Origin: Polynucleobacter aenigmaticus
Lineage (GTDB): Bacteria; Pseudomonadota; Gammaproteobacteria; Burkholderiales; Burkholderiaceae
Assembly: GCF_002206635.1 (NCBI RefSeq)
Contig: NZ_NGUO01000004.1
Location: 124,001-188,000, forward strand
DNA: 64,000 bases
Direction of reading: 5' to 3'
The position numbers were made by a program, and so were the translations under genes. The notes under the pieces were generated by a model that had not been told where the DNA came from, did no database searches, and saw nothing but the letters and a program-made list of their open reading frames with translations. Shown piece by piece: positions 41,478 through 51,420 of the stretch. How positions within the stretch are numbered: position 1 is the stretch's first letter; the number at the start of each line of letters is the position of its first letter.

Positions 41478-41500
41478 ACTGCTTCAATTGTTTTAAACAT

Positions 41501-41536
41501 AAAAAATCCCCCGAACTCACATTCGGGAGATTTTTT
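41501..41536. terminator. Bidirectional terminator between ahpF and the convergent dehydrogenase
   Basis: AAAAAATCCCCCGAA-CTCAC-ATTCGGGAGATTTTTT forms a strong stem with A's before and T's after, so it can stop transcription from both sides. It lies 24 bases after ahpF and 30 bases after the dehydrogenase stop. Confidence 0.88.
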
Positions 41537-41566
41537 ATTGCACACTTCTAAGTTAGTAGGTGTTGC

Positions 41567-44476
41567 TTATGATGCCTTTGCTGCCTGTTGATGTGCCATC
41601 TGTAGCAGCTCAGCCAAATGCTTTACCTTGCGACCAGTCTCTTGCTCAATCTGCTCACGACAGCTAAAGCCATTGGTAAGAATGATAGTTTCTTGATCCG
41701 CGGATCGAATAGCCGGGAGCAGCACTAACTCTCCTACGGCTTTGGATAGCTCGACATGCTCAGGATTAAATCCAAATGAGCCCGCCATGCCACAACAGCC
41801 ACTATCAATGTAATCAGCCTTTGCTCCCAAAGCGCTAAGGAGTGCTACATCACCCTTGGTACCAAACAAAGATTTCTGATGACAATGGGAGTGGACCAAG
41901 ACATTACAGTCTAGGGGTGGCGGCACATAACCCTGCTCATGCAAAAAATCCCCCAGTAAATAGCTGCTAGATGACAACAACTTCGCCCTTGGATCATGAG
42001 GGAAGAACTTTAGTAGCTCATCCTTAAATACCGACATACAGCCAGGCTCAAGACCAACCACTGCAATAGGTGAATCATCACCCGCACCAATCTGATCGCC
42101 AATCGCGTCTAGAATTTTCTCCAGCTTTTGCTTGGCTAAATCAAGATAGCCGAAGTCATATAGAGGGCGTCCACAACACAATGGCGTTTTCGGTAAGGTT
42201 GCCTCAAATCCTGCGTGAGCGAGGACCTCTACAGCTGCATTCGCCACTTCGGGATGGAAGTGCTCGCAGAAAGTATCTACCCAAAGGATGACTTTTTTCT
42301 GCCCTACGCTTGCATTCGTGGATTGCTTGAATTGCTTCCGAAAGGATTGACTTGCAAACTTTGGCAAGCTGCGCTCTTGCGCAACACCGCCCACCCATTT
42401 AGCAATGCTGGAGAGGACTGGTGTTTGCATTACGCCATTAATCAACCAAGAGAACTTACTAGCTAGCGGTGCCCAATCACCAATACGGCCCATAGTGAGG
42501 GCCTGACGAGGTCTGCTATTGGTCTCGTGATAGTGAGACAAGAACTCCGCCTTATAGGAAGCCATGTCGACATGCGCGGGGCAGTCGCTCTTACAGCCCT
42601 TGCAGGAGAGGCAAGTATCAAGCGCCTCTTTAAGCTCGTTGCTTTCCCAGCCATCCTTAATCACTTCACCTTGTAGCATCTCCCAGAAGAGGCGTGAGCG
42701 GCCACGAGTTGAGAAGCGCTCTTCTTTGGTGGCTCGATAGCTTGGGCACATTGTGCCGACTTTTTCACTGCGGCACTTACCCATACCAACGCAACGCTCA
42801 ACTGCTCTTTGGAAACCATTGCCCTCTTGACTCAAGAAATTCAGACGCGTCTTGATATTGACAACTTTGTATTCTGGACCCATGCGCAAGTTTTCATCTA
42901 CGCGATAAGGGTGAACTACCTTACCCGGATTGAGTTTGTTCTGCGGATCCCAAATACGCTTGAACTCATGCATCGCACCCATCAACTCTTCGCCAAACAT
43001 AATAGGCAGAAATTCTGCTCTAGCTTGGCCATCTCCATGCTCACCAGTAAGTGATCCTCCAAACGCCACTACCAAGGTTGCGGCATCCCGAATGAAAGAT
43101 CTAAATTTAGCAACGCCTTCTGCAGAGCGTAAATTAAAGGTAATACGCGCATGAATACAGCCGTCACCGAAGTGGCCGTAAAGTGAAGTTTCATACTCAT
43201 AAGAATCCACTAGCGCCTGGAAGGCTCGCAGATACTCACCTAAGCGCGCCGGATCCACTGCCGCATCCTCCCAACCCACTACTGGATCAGGGGAATTGGG
43301 GTCAATCGAAAGATGAGTAGCCGATGCGCCATTCTCACGAATCGACCAAATGCGCTTTTGCACCAAGGGATCTGGCACTAGCCAGGTTGAGGGCTGAGGC
43401 CCCTTAGTTCTTGCCTTGAAATACTGCTGCGCTTTTTCAGCCTGAGCTACTGCACCCTCCAGCGTGTCATCGCCAAACTCAACTACCACCCAAGCATTTC
43501 CAGGTGGCAATAGATCGATTTCCGCCTTAGCTAAATTACGCTGTTGTAAGCCTCGAATAATTTTGTAATCCAATCCTTCAATGGCAATTGGATTAAAGGA
43601 CTGATATTCAGGCACAGCATCACCTGCCACATAAATATCCTCAAAACCCAAAACCAAGACAACGCGCTTAGCCGGACTCTTTACCAGTCGCACTTTGGCA
43701 GCGAGTGTCAGGGCACATGTCCCTTCAGTCCCGACTAAGGCCTTGGCAACGTTAAATCCATTCTCGGGTAAAAGCTGGTCTAGGTTATATCCAGAGACGC
43801 GGCGCTTGATATTCGGAAAGCGTGCACGAATCAGATCAGCATACCGATCACGTAAAGTCAGCAAGTCTTGATAGATCTGCCCCCTACGACCACCGGCAGC
43901 AATAATTTGCGCTAACTCTTGATCTGATGTCGGACCAACCCAGAAACGTTCGCCGTCATAAGTCAAAATCTCTAAAGCCTCGGTATTTTCAAGCGTCTTG
44001 CCTGCCATCACAGAATGGGCACCACAAGAGTTGTTGGCAACCATGCCCCCCAAAGTACAACGGCTATGCGTAGAAGGGTCAGGTGCAAAAGTTAAACCAT
44101 GTAACTCAGCAGCATCACGCAAAGAATCGCAAATCACACCCGGCTCAACAAGGGCATTACCAGCAACGGGATCCAAAGCAAGAATGTGATTGCAGTACTT
44201 GGAGATATCAAACACGACCGCATTATTAACGGTTTGGCCATTCATGGAGGTGCCAGCACCCCGCATCAGAACGGGCGCTTTATTACGATGACAGATCTCT
44301 ATACCTTTTATAAATTCCTCGGTATTTTTTGGGGTGACAACCCCAATCGGAATTTGACGGTAATTAGAAGCCTCTGAAGCATACACCGCTTGATGGGCCG
44401 TATCAAAATGAACGGAGCTCCCAAGAGCCGCAGTCAGCTCTACATTGAGCTGCTCCCACTGAGAAATACTACCCAT
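41567..44476 (-). CDS. Fused FAD-binding/4Fe-4S dehydrogenase, second paralog
   Basis: A 969-residue enzyme with the same order as that at 21903. FAD_binding_4 has LMRGAGTSMNGQTV (about 70-83) and GGMVANNSCGAHS. FAD-oxidase C has LTGEHGDGQARAEF and LNPGKVVHPY. The Fe-S part has GTMCPSYRAT and CLSCKGCKSDCPAHVDM, and the two CCG-type segments have PLCCGRPLYD, HCHQKS and SGCCGMAGSFGF. Family members oxidise D-lactate, D-2-hydroxyglutarate or related acids. Loop sequences differ from the first copy, so the substrates probably differ. No regulator is adjacent. It shares a terminator with ahpF. Confidence 0.87.
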   Translation of the reverse strand: MGSISQWEQLNVELTAALGSSVHFDTAHQAVYASEASNYRQIPIGVVTPKNTEEFIKGIEICHRNKAPVLMRGAGTSMNGQTVNNAVVFDISKYCNHILALDPVAGNALVEPGVICDSLRDAAELHGLTFAPDPSTHSRCTLGGMVANNSCGAHSVMAGKTLENTEALEILTYDGERFWVGPTSDQELAQIIAAGGRRGQIYQDLLTLRDRYADLIRARFPNIKRRVSGYNLDQLLPENGFNVAKALVGTEGTCALTLAAKVRLVKSPAKRVVLVLGFEDIYVAGDAVPEYQSFNPIAIEGLDYKIIRGLQQRNLAKAEIDLLPPGNAWVVVEFGDDTLEGAVAQAEKAQQYFKARTKGPQPSTWLVPDPLVQKRIWSIRENGASATHLSIDPNSPDPVVGWEDAAVDPARLGEYLRAFQALVDSYEYETSLYGHFGDGCIHARITFNLRSAEGVAKFRSFIRDAATLVVAFGGSLTGEHGDGQARAEFLPIMFGEELMGAMHEFKRIWDPQNKLNPGKVVHPYRVDENLRMGPEYKVVNIKTRLNFLSQEGNGFQRAVERCVGMGKCRSEKVGTMCPSYRATKEERFSTRGRSRLFWEMLQGEVIKDGWESNELKEALDTCLSCKGCKSDCPAHVDMASYKAEFLSHYHETNSRPRQALTMGRIGDWAPLASKFSWLINGVMQTPVLSSIAKWVGGVAQERSLPKFASQSFRKQFKQSTNASVGQKKVILWVDTFCEHFHPEVANAAVEVLAHAGFEATLPKTPLCCGRPLYDFGYLDLAKQKLEKILDAIGDQIGAGDDSPIAVVGLEPGCMSVFKDELLKFFPHDPRAKLLSSSSYLLGDFLHEQGYVPPPLDCNVLVHSHCHQKSLFGTKGDVALLSALGAKADYIDSGCCGMAGSFGFNPEHVELSKAVGELVLLPAIRSADQETIILTNGFSCREQIEQETGRKVKHLAELLQMAHQQAAKAS

Positions 44477-44588
44477 ATTTAATCCTTGTTAGATGCAATC
44501 ACCCTTTTCTGGGTACTGTACATTCTAACAATTTCTACTCATTTGTGATTCTTGGCGAATTGATCAAATATGGAGAATTTGCCCTAGC

Positions 44589-44912
44589 CTAAGGGGTGGA
44601 CTTTGCAATGAAGAAGGCCTTTGGAACCTCGGTGCACCAAACCACGCCATCCCCAATTTGTCCTGTCTGGCAAATAGTCACAATCCGATCCATGAGTACT
44701 GGCGCAATCTCATCATTGCAAACAATTTCTATTTTTACTTTTGACGAGTAGTCAGTGAGTTCATCTTTAATATTTGATTTACCCGTCCGACTGGGGGCGC
44801 TGCACCCCTCAACCTTGGTCACAGTCATACCAGGAAATCCTGGGGTCTCAAGCAATGCCGTTCTGAGAGCGGCTAATTTATTTGGGCGAATGACCGCCTT
44901 CACTTCCATCAT
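44589..44912 (-). CDS. P-II-like protein of an RND efflux operon
   Basis: A 107-residue ferredoxin-like protein resembling P-II (GlnB/GlnK): MEVKAVIRPNKLAALRTALLE opens the fold, KVKIEIVCNDEIAPVLMDRI is the second repeat, and GQIGDGVVWCTEVPKAF gives the GxxGDGxxxV B-loop region. The T-loop is altered (CSAPSRTGKSNIKDELTDY) and lacks the uridylylation-site pattern. It starts with a four-base overlap of the RND pump gene stop (ATGA), so it is the last gene of the metal-efflux operon. That points to ligand or metal sensing rather than nitrogen control. The exact role is unknown. Confidence 0.8.
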   Translation of the reverse strand: MMEVKAVIRPNKLAALRTALLETPGFPGMTVTKVEGCSAPSRTGKSNIKDELTDYSSKVKIEIVCNDEIAPVLMDRIVTICQTGQIGDGVVWCTEVPKAFFIAKSTP

Positions 44913-47900
44913 GCTTCCACCTCTTTATCTTCAAACCATCTATATAAGACGGGGAGTACCAGTAACGTTAATGCGGTCGATGTAATCAACCCGGAAATCA
45001 CCACAGCAGCCAAAGGCCGAGTTACCTCAGAGCCAGGTCCACCAGAAAAAAGCATTGGCACCAAAGCTAACATCGCCACAGAGGCGGTCATCATGACAGG
45101 TCTAAATCGGTGGCCACAACCGTGTAATAGCGCATCCTCCATAGAGTAACCATCCTCACGCAACTGCTTGATAAAGGAAATCAATACCACTCCATTTAAT
45201 ACCGCAATTCCCCAAAGGTTAATAAAGCCAACTGCGGCAGGAACGGATAAGTACTCCCCAGTGATAAACAATCCAAACACTCCCCCAATCGAAGAAAAAG
45301 GAAGTACCAAGATAATTAATCCAGCCAAGCGCAGAGACTTGAAGAGCATAAAGAGCAGGAAATAAATTGCCAGAATAGTCAATGGAATAATGACCATCAA
45401 ACGCGCCATGGCCCGCTCCATATTTTCAAACTGCCCGCCCCACTCGAGGGTGTAACCCTGCGGCAACTCCACCTGCTTGGCAATCAGATTCTGCGCCTCT
45501 TGCACAAAGCCACCCAGATCTCGGCCGTCAACGTTGACGCCAACTACGAGTCGACGCTTGCCTGACTCTCTAGATATCTGCGCAGGGCCATCCACTAGAG
45601 AGATTTCAGCTAAGTCACGCATTAATACTTGGGCGCCATCAGGGGAGTGCAGGATAATATTTTCAATTGCATCTACCTTGTCCCGATACGGAGTGGGGTA
45701 ACGAAGAATTAAAGGGAATCGCCTCTCCCCCTCGTAAACAGTACTTGCTTGCTTACCGCCGATCGCTGTTTCAATCACCTCATTGACATCAGAAACGTTA
45801 ATTCCATAGCGCGCAATTGCATCACGATTGATATTAATATTTAGATAGTTTTGTCCCGAGGCTTGCTCAATTCGCAAGTCATTACTACCTTTTATCTTGG
45901 TGAGGATTTGACTGATCTGCGCACCTAGCTTTTGTAGAGTAACGAGATCATCCCCAAAAATTTTGATTGCCACTTGAGAGCGCACACCAGAAACCATTTC
46001 ATCAACTCGCGCAGCAATTGGCTGTGAAATCGATAACTCAATACCTGGCAATGTTTTTAACTTATCCCGAATCTCTTGTGCAATTTCTTCCTGACTCAGT
46101 TTGCGATCACCTATCGGCTTGAGCGTGACAATAGGATCAGATTCATTTGGCTGACCCGGATCAGCTGGGGACTCCCCCTTCCCTAAGCGAGATACGGCCA
46201 TCTGAACATCCGGAATAGTCATGATGCGTTTGATTGCCTCAAACTCTAACTTAATAGACTCATCCAATGAGATATTGGGGGCTCGCACAATCACTGGTGT
46301 GATCGAGCCTTCCTGCATGACGGGAATAAATGCCTTACCTAACAGCACAAATCCCACTAAGCTAATTGCTAAAGCAATTAAGGACCGCTTCACTACTAGT
46401 TTGGGATTATCCAGGCTCCACCGTAGCCAACGCTCATAAGGAGCGCGCATACTGGCTACCGCCTTGGTGTCATCTTCACTGCCGCCCTTAAGGATGTATG
46501 AACACAACACTGGTGACAAGGTAAATGACAGAATCAGAGAGATCGTCAGCGCTATGGCAATGGTGATGGCCATTGGCGCGAACATCTTGCCCTCCATACC
46601 CTCAAGCGACAGGAGCGGCATGAAAACCAAAATAATGATGCCAACACCAAAGAGTACTGGCGTCCCAACCTCAGTAGCCGCCTCCAAAATAATCCGGTTC
46701 TTAGATTCTCCAGATTTCAATCGCTGACCCAATTTAGCAAAGGTGTTTTCAACCACCACTACCGATCCATCGACCATGATGCCAATCGCAATCGCAAGAC
46801 CCCCGAGAGACATTAGGTTCGCAGAAATGCCATAACGGTTCATGACCAAGAAAGTTAGTAGTGGCGTGAGAATAAGTGTGGCGACTACGATAAGTGATGA
46901 ACGAACATCACCTAAGAATAAAAACAGCAAGATGACGACGAGGATGACGCCCTCAATTAAGACCTTAGCCACGTTGAACATGGCAGCGTTAACCAGATCG
47001 GTGCGATCATAAAAAGGAACAATTTGTAATCCATCTGGCAATAACTTGCCCTCATTAATTTCAGCAACTTTGAGTTTGATGCGATTAACTACGTCCCGCG
47101 CATTACCACCACGAATCATCTGAATAATCCCTGCCACGCTCTCCGTATAACCATTCTTTATCGCAGCGCCTTGCCTCACCTCGCTACCGATAGTTACTTC
47201 TGCTACGTTCCTCACATATACCGGAATTCCCTTTACTTCTTTGAGAATAATTTTCCCAATATCCTCAGGCTTAGTAACTAAGCCCACTCCGCGAATGAGA
47301 TATCGCTCTGCATAGGTAGGCAGCTGTCCACCACCAGAGTTCGCATTATTTCTAGCAAGTGCTTCGTAGATATCTCGAAGGCTAACTTGATAGTGCCGTA
47401 ATCTTTCTGGGTTAACAAGCACCTGATACTCGCGCGCATAACCGCCTTGCGTATTAATCTCGGCAATACCTGCAATCGATCGCAACATTGGACGAACAAC
47501 CCAATCCTGAATCGTGCGGCGCTCCTCAAGCTCTTCAATCGTGAGCTGTCTATCGCCATCGGAAGGATGATCAAGTGTGTATTGGTAGATTTCACCTAAA
47601 CCTGTGGATGGAGGAGCCATCACAGGCGTGATGCCGACAGGCATTTTTGCAGCAACTTCAATCAATCGCTCCGTGACTAATTGACGAGCAAAATACAGGT
47701 CCGTCTTTTCAGTAAATACTAAAGTAATGACCGATAAGCCGTTGCGGTTCAGCGAGCGCATTTCAGTTAGGCCCGGCAATCCCGTCATCCCTAATTCAAT
47801 AGGGACTGTGACAAAACGCTCCACCTCTTCAGGGGAGCGGCCCGGCGCCTCGGATGCAATTTGCACCTGAACGTTGGTGACGTCCGGGAATGCGTCTACA

Positions 47901-48004
47901 GATAAGCGCTTGGTTGCCAGTAAGCCTGCAACAAAAAGGACGAGAGCAATAATGACAACGAGTAGTCGCTGCTGTAATGAAAGACGAACAATTTTCTCAA
48001 TCAT
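44909..48004 (-). CDS. Heavy-metal efflux RND pump (CzcA/CusA family)
   Basis: A proton-driven trimeric inner-membrane pump of 1031 residues. The first helix is LVVIIALVLFVAGLLA, large periplasmic loops follow helices 1 and 7, and FMPLLSLEGMEGKMFAPMA is typical of metal RND proteins. Helix 4 carries AIAIGIMVDGSVVVVENTF, with the proton-relay aspartate but not the DFG form of classic CzcA, so the metal cannot be named safely. It is encoded five bases after the adaptor gene and before the P-II-like gene, forming a C-B-A-PII operon. Confidence 0.9.
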   Translation of the reverse strand: MIEKIVRLSLQQRLLVVIIALVLFVAGLLATKRLSVDAFPDVTNVQVQIASEAPGRSPEEVERFVTVPIELGMTGLPGLTEMRSLNRNGLSVITLVFTEKTDLYFARQLVTERLIEVAAKMPVGITPVMAPPSTGLGEIYQYTLDHPSDGDRQLTIEELEERRTIQDWVVRPMLRSIAGIAEINTQGGYAREYQVLVNPERLRHYQVSLRDIYEALARNNANSGGGQLPTYAERYLIRGVGLVTKPEDIGKIILKEVKGIPVYVRNVAEVTIGSEVRQGAAIKNGYTESVAGIIQMIRGGNARDVVNRIKLKVAEINEGKLLPDGLQIVPFYDRTDLVNAAMFNVAKVLIEGVILVVILLFLFLGDVRSSLIVVATLILTPLLTFLVMNRYGISANLMSLGGLAIAIGIMVDGSVVVVENTFAKLGQRLKSGESKNRIILEAATEVGTPVLFGVGIIILVFMPLLSLEGMEGKMFAPMAITIAIALTISLILSFTLSPVLCSYILKGGSEDDTKAVASMRAPYERWLRWSLDNPKLVVKRSLIALAISLVGFVLLGKAFIPVMQEGSITPVIVRAPNISLDESIKLEFEAIKRIMTIPDVQMAVSRLGKGESPADPGQPNESDPIVTLKPIGDRKLSQEEIAQEIRDKLKTLPGIELSISQPIAARVDEMVSGVRSQVAIKIFGDDLVTLQKLGAQISQILTKIKGSNDLRIEQASGQNYLNININRDAIARYGINVSDVNEVIETAIGGKQASTVYEGERRFPLILRYPTPYRDKVDAIENIILHSPDGAQVLMRDLAEISLVDGPAQISRESGKRRLVVGVNVDGRDLGGFVQEAQNLIAKQVELPQGYTLEWGGQFENMERAMARLMVIIPLTILAIYFLLFMLFKSLRLAGLIILVLPFSSIGGVFGLFITGEYLSVPAAVGFINLWGIAVLNGVVLISFIKQLREDGYSMEDALLHGCGHRFRPVMMTASVAMLALVPMLFSGGPGSEVTRPLAAVVISGLITSTALTLLVLPVLYRWFEDKEVEA

Positions 48005-48009
48005 GAAAT

Positions 48010-49356
48010 CTATCCACCACTCAACTGCCGTTTACGCTCAGCGTTCAAATGAAATGCGCCATTCACAGCAATTTCTTGCCCCTCTTTGAGGCCAGAAATT
48101 ACTGGGCGATAGCCCTTTCCTTCGGGGCCAAGCTTAACAACCACCATGCGATAAGTTTCATCATCCTCACGAATGAAAACATGATCATGATTATCTTCAC
48201 GAATCACTGCGCTAGTTGGAACTAGCAACCTTTCTGTAGGCTGGCTTTCAATCATCATTGTTGCCAACATGCCAGGCTTAATTAGTCCTTCTTTGTTTGG
48301 GACTTCCATACGCACTACTACTGTGCGAGTCTGTGGATTAACGATGGAGTCTACGTGCGCAACAACGCCTTCAATTTCCGTGTTTCTTAAGGCAGGGATA
48401 ATCAAGGTCACTTTCTGACCCTTATGAATCAAATAGGCATTGCTCTCGGGTATCTCTGAAACAGCCCATAAAGAACCTAAGTCAGCCACCGTAAAGAGCG
48501 CATCAGCGGGCTGGACAACCTGTCCCTTATTAATTTTTCTCTCAACAATTTCACCAGGGATGGTGGCGATCACATTATTCGTGGATTCGATCACGCCTGA
48601 TTTTGCTAAACGATCAATGCTGGGTTGATCCATGCCTTGGACCTTAAGCTGATCATTAGCCGCGCGAAATTCCGCCTTTGCACTACTAGCTTCAGCTTCG
48701 CGCCGTTGCAACTCTGCTAAAGCAATCACATCCTCTTTGTACAAAATTCTTGCGCGATTAGCTGCTTGATCGGCTAACTGGCTAGCACTTTTCGCCTTCA
48801 AGAAAGATAGTTGAGATTGCGTTAATTCTGTAGAGATAATCTTCGCCAAAATATCGCCCTGCTTTACAACTTGTCCAGGAATAGCCAAAATTTCAGAAAC
48901 GCGACCCGTTACATTTGCACCAATACGCGACAGAAAAAGTTCATTGAAATCAATTCGCCCAGAGGCGCGGAGCTCCTCAACAAAGGAGCGAGTAGTTACA
49001 GGTCCATCAGCGATCATGCTGCGTAGATCAGCATTGACAATCACCACATTGGGGTCCTGAACGGACTTAATGATTGGGCTACGATCAAATACATTGAAGT
49101 AATTCAGGATTATTAAAAACAAGCAGAACCAGGGAAAGTAAAACAAGCCTTTTTGAGCCCATTGAGGACTCTTATCGTATCGAGACGCCACCGCTGGAAT
49201 GTGAGCAGTAAACCATTCATGGGTGTAGTTGTATAAATCATTTTGGGTTTTAATGATGATGGCAATCGAAGCCCGCGCATGGACTTTTGCCATTGCCATA
49301 TAGCGGGAGTACAACTCCTTGAATTTGCCTACTGCTGCCATGAACTCTTGTTTCAT
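48010..49356 (-). CDS. RND periplasmic adaptor with unusual N-terminal extension
   Basis: A membrane-fusion protein of 448 residues. ATG 49356 overlaps the stop of the outer-membrane gene (ATGA), which decides the start. Residues about 130-420 hold the barrel-sandwich halves (GRVSEILAIPGQVVKQGDIL; IPGEIVERKINKGQVVQ), a hairpin helix and beta-barrel. The first 100 residues are unusual: a charged helical region (KFKELYSRYMAMAK), then one strong membrane helix at about 72-87 (LFYFPWFCLFLIILNYF). The adaptor is therefore membrane-anchored with a cytoplasmic segment instead of having a plain signal peptide. Confidence 0.88.
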   Translation of the reverse strand: MKQEFMAAVGKFKELYSRYMAMAKVHARASIAIIIKTQNDLYNYTHEWFTAHIPAVASRYDKSPQWAQKGLFYFPWFCLFLIILNYFNVFDRSPIIKSVQDPNVVIVNADLRSMIADGPVTTRSFVEELRASGRIDFNELFLSRIGANVTGRVSEILAIPGQVVKQGDILAKIISTELTQSQLSFLKAKSASQLADQAANRARILYKEDVIALAELQRREAEASSAKAEFRAANDQLKVQGMDQPSIDRLAKSGVIESTNNVIATIPGEIVERKINKGQVVQPADALFTVADLGSLWAVSEIPESNAYLIHKGQKVTLIIPALRNTEIEGVVAHVDSIVNPQTRTVVVRMEVPNKEGLIKPGMLATMMIESQPTERLLVPTSAVIREDNHDHVFIREDDETYRMVVVKLGPEGKGYRPVISGLKEGQEIAVNGAFHLNAERKRQLSGG

Positions 49357-50618
49357 TGCTTTCCACTCTCTATCTTTGCAATCCACTCTGGAGTTGCCCT
49401 TAAACGCTGTATCTCAGTAACGACTGAAGCCAAATCAAAGCGAGCCTTAATTAAATCGTTGCGAGCCACCCTAAATGTTCTTTGCGCATCCAAATACTCA
49501 AGCATTCCTCGCTCACCGTAGCGGTAAGAAACTTCCGCAATGCGTCGCGCACTCGATGCCAACTGAACCACGTCTTGATCTAGAATTTTTACCTGATAAC
49601 TTGTCATCTGATAAAGCTTATAGGCTGTTTCTAACTGCTGCTCGAGGCTTTGGGTTTGGGCATTCAGTTGATTTTTAGCTCTAGACGCATTTGCCTCTGC
49701 CTCAGCTATCTGACCACCCTTAAAGTCCCAAATGGGAATACTCACCACTAATCCATAAAGACGATCAGTAAAGTTCGGATCGTTGTATTGCTGAGCTTTG
49801 AATGAGAGACGCGGTAAGCGGGAATTTTGCTCAAAACTCAACTTGGATTCGGTAGCCTCAACCTCCGCCTTAGCTCTTTGTAACTCAGGACTCTGAGCTT
49901 GCAACTCGCTCAATAGAATTGGCAAGGGGGGTAGCACTTCTATTTTTGGATTCTGGGAGACCACCTCATAGTCAGCAGGTAGCTGATAGCCAACCACCTG
50001 ACGCAATTGACCTTTTGCCTGCTCAACTCTGAGTTTGCTCGATTCAGCATTAATCTGCGCATTCAGAAACTCAGTCTGTGCACGAATGAGTTCAAAGCGC
50101 GCGGTTTCACCAACCTCGTAACGAATTTGCATACGGTCACGAATTTGCTTTGTCAAACTCATATCTTCTTCGGCTGCTTTTAGCTCAGCCTCACGTCGCA
50201 TTAATTCATAAAATCGTTGTTGAACTTTAGAAATTAATTCAATCTCAAAGGCAATACGGCCAGCCTCTGCGGCACGTGAATTTGCTTCAGCGGCATTTAC
50301 TCGTGGGAAGCGCGTGTACGGCATATCCAGTGGTTGCGTTACAGACCACGATGAAACGTTACCCGTAGTGAGCGGTCCTGATGCGGATCTCTGTTGACCA
50401 GTATTCATTTCAAACTCAGGGTTTGGGATTGCACGTGCAGCGGAAAGCTGTCCCTTCACCGCCCTAGATTGATCTCTTGCCGCTAATACTTGTGGGCTGG
50501 CATCGAGTGCCAAAGTAATCAGCTCATTTACTGTTAGTGGCTTTTGACCCTGTGCACTTACCCCGCTTGCCAGCAAAGCGCAAACAAAGATCGGAAAAAT
50601 GGTTTTCAAGCGATTCAT
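49353..50618 (-). CDS. Outer-membrane factor of the RND efflux system (TolC/CzcC family)
   Basis: A 421-residue TolC-type channel protein. ATG 50618 gives a clean signal peptide (MNRLKTIFPIFVCALLASGVSA). The frame is open 90 codons further upstream, but that part is not protein-like. Two OEP repeats of long helices follow (ALDASPQVLAARDQSRAVKGQL; SELQAQSPELQRAKAEVEA). It is the first gene of the efflux operon and overlaps the adaptor gene by four bases. About 314 bases upstream have no gene and probably hold the promoter. Confidence 0.9.
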   Translation of the reverse strand: MNRLKTIFPIFVCALLASGVSAQGQKPLTVNELITLALDASPQVLAARDQSRAVKGQLSAARAIPNPEFEMNTGQQRSASGPLTTGNVSSWSVTQPLDMPYTRFPRVNAAEANSRAAEAGRIAFEIELISKVQQRFYELMRREAELKAAEEDMSLTKQIRDRMQIRYEVGETARFELIRAQTEFLNAQINAESSKLRVEQAKGQLRQVVGYQLPADYEVVSQNPKIEVLPPLPILLSELQAQSPELQRAKAEVEATESKLSFEQNSRLPRLSFKAQQYNDPNFTDRLYGLVVSIPIWDFKGGQIAEAEANASRAKNQLNAQTQSLEQQLETAYKLYQMTSYQVKILDQDVVQLASSARRIAEVSYRYGERGMLEYLDAQRTFRVARNDLIKARFDLASVVTEIQRLRATPEWIAKIESGKQ

Positions 50619-50932
50619 TACAATAACTTTAGAGAATAACGAACAAATTTTATTATCTCGCGATACCAGTGCTAGAGCGTCTGAAAATCCCCAAATCAGG
50701 GCTGAGAGCCCAGATTTGCTGGATTTGCACAAGGATTGGGGCAATAAATTCAAAATATAACCATTTATAAAAATTAAATGGTCTTGCCTTGATGTTGACT
50801 CACCCTTATACCGAGCCCAAAGGCCGAATTGACGATATAAGGGACTCAGAAGACTGAGCAGGCTACTCCCCATAGGTGGATAACTCATTAAAGCATACTT
50901 ATATTAAATAGACTTAATTACTAGTGAGTTAC
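50619..50932. other. Non-coding gap upstream of the efflux operon
   Basis: Three hundred and fourteen bases between the HPF-like gene and the outer-membrane-factor gene, both on the minus strand. It should contain the efflux promoter; a TAAAAT on the minus strand near 50650 is a weak -10 candidate. I see no inverted repeat typical of CzcR or MerR-type operators and no terminator. Confidence 0.4.
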
Positions 50933-51265
50933 TCATACATAGACATGCTTTGAAAATCGTCCATATTTCTGACTCTTACGAAATGCCTTCTGCACCAGCT
51001 TATAGATTTTCTTAAGACACATCTCCAGAGCCATCCGCTGATCTCTAGCCGTCATGCTCACCTCGATTTGATGGTGATCAAATGTCTCCAAGCTAATCAT
51101 GCAATTTTGATTGCAAGTAGTCCTCGACGACAAGACTGCAGAATACTGAATCTTGATTTTGCGCACCATCCAAAAAAGTCGCCTTAAGGAGAACTTCACC
51201 CGATTCTCTGTGAAGACTTTTAATTCTGACTCAACTTCTTCTCTAGCACCCAAGATCACATTCAT
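50933..51265 (-). CDS. HPF/RaiA-like ribosome hibernation factor homolog
   Basis: A basic protein of 110 residues with a beta-alpha-beta-beta-beta-alpha outline like hibernation-promoting factors. VESELKVFTENRVKFSLRRLF is helix 1, KIKIQYSAVLSS and CMISLETFDHHQIEVSMTARDQ are strands, and ALEMCLKKIYKLVQKAF is helix 2 followed by a basic tail. The AGGAG site sets the start at ATG 51265; codons before it lack support. It lies next to the TerC-Usp gene, which fits a stress group. Similarity is by pattern only, so HPF-like is a moderate call. Confidence 0.65.
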   Translation of the reverse strand: MNVILGAREEVESELKVFTENRVKFSLRRLFWMVRKIKIQYSAVLSSRTTCNQNCMISLETFDHHQIEVSMTARDQRMALEMCLKKIYKLVQKAFRKSQKYGRFSKHVYV

Positions 51266-51371
51266 TGACATCTCCTGTTTAAAATACAAGTTCAGAATAG
51301 ATCACTCTTTATTCTCAATAAAGCAGAATTTAATTGACTTTAATTCAGTATTTATCTGAGTATTTTTGAGC

Positions 51372-51400
51372 AAAAAAAATGCCCTCGAGAAGAGGGCAAA
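51372..51400 (-). terminator. Rho-independent terminator of the TerC-Usp gene
   Basis: On the minus strand TGCCCTC-TTCTC-GAGGGCA is followed by eight T's. It begins about 20 bases after the stop of the TerC-Usp gene. Confidence 0.88.
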
Positions 51401-51420
51401 AAGAGAACAGCTAGATAAAA

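Noticed and set aside
50619-50888. A 90-codon N-terminal extension of the outer-membrane efflux protein
   Set aside because: It precedes a perfect signal peptide at 50618 and has no protein-like pattern.
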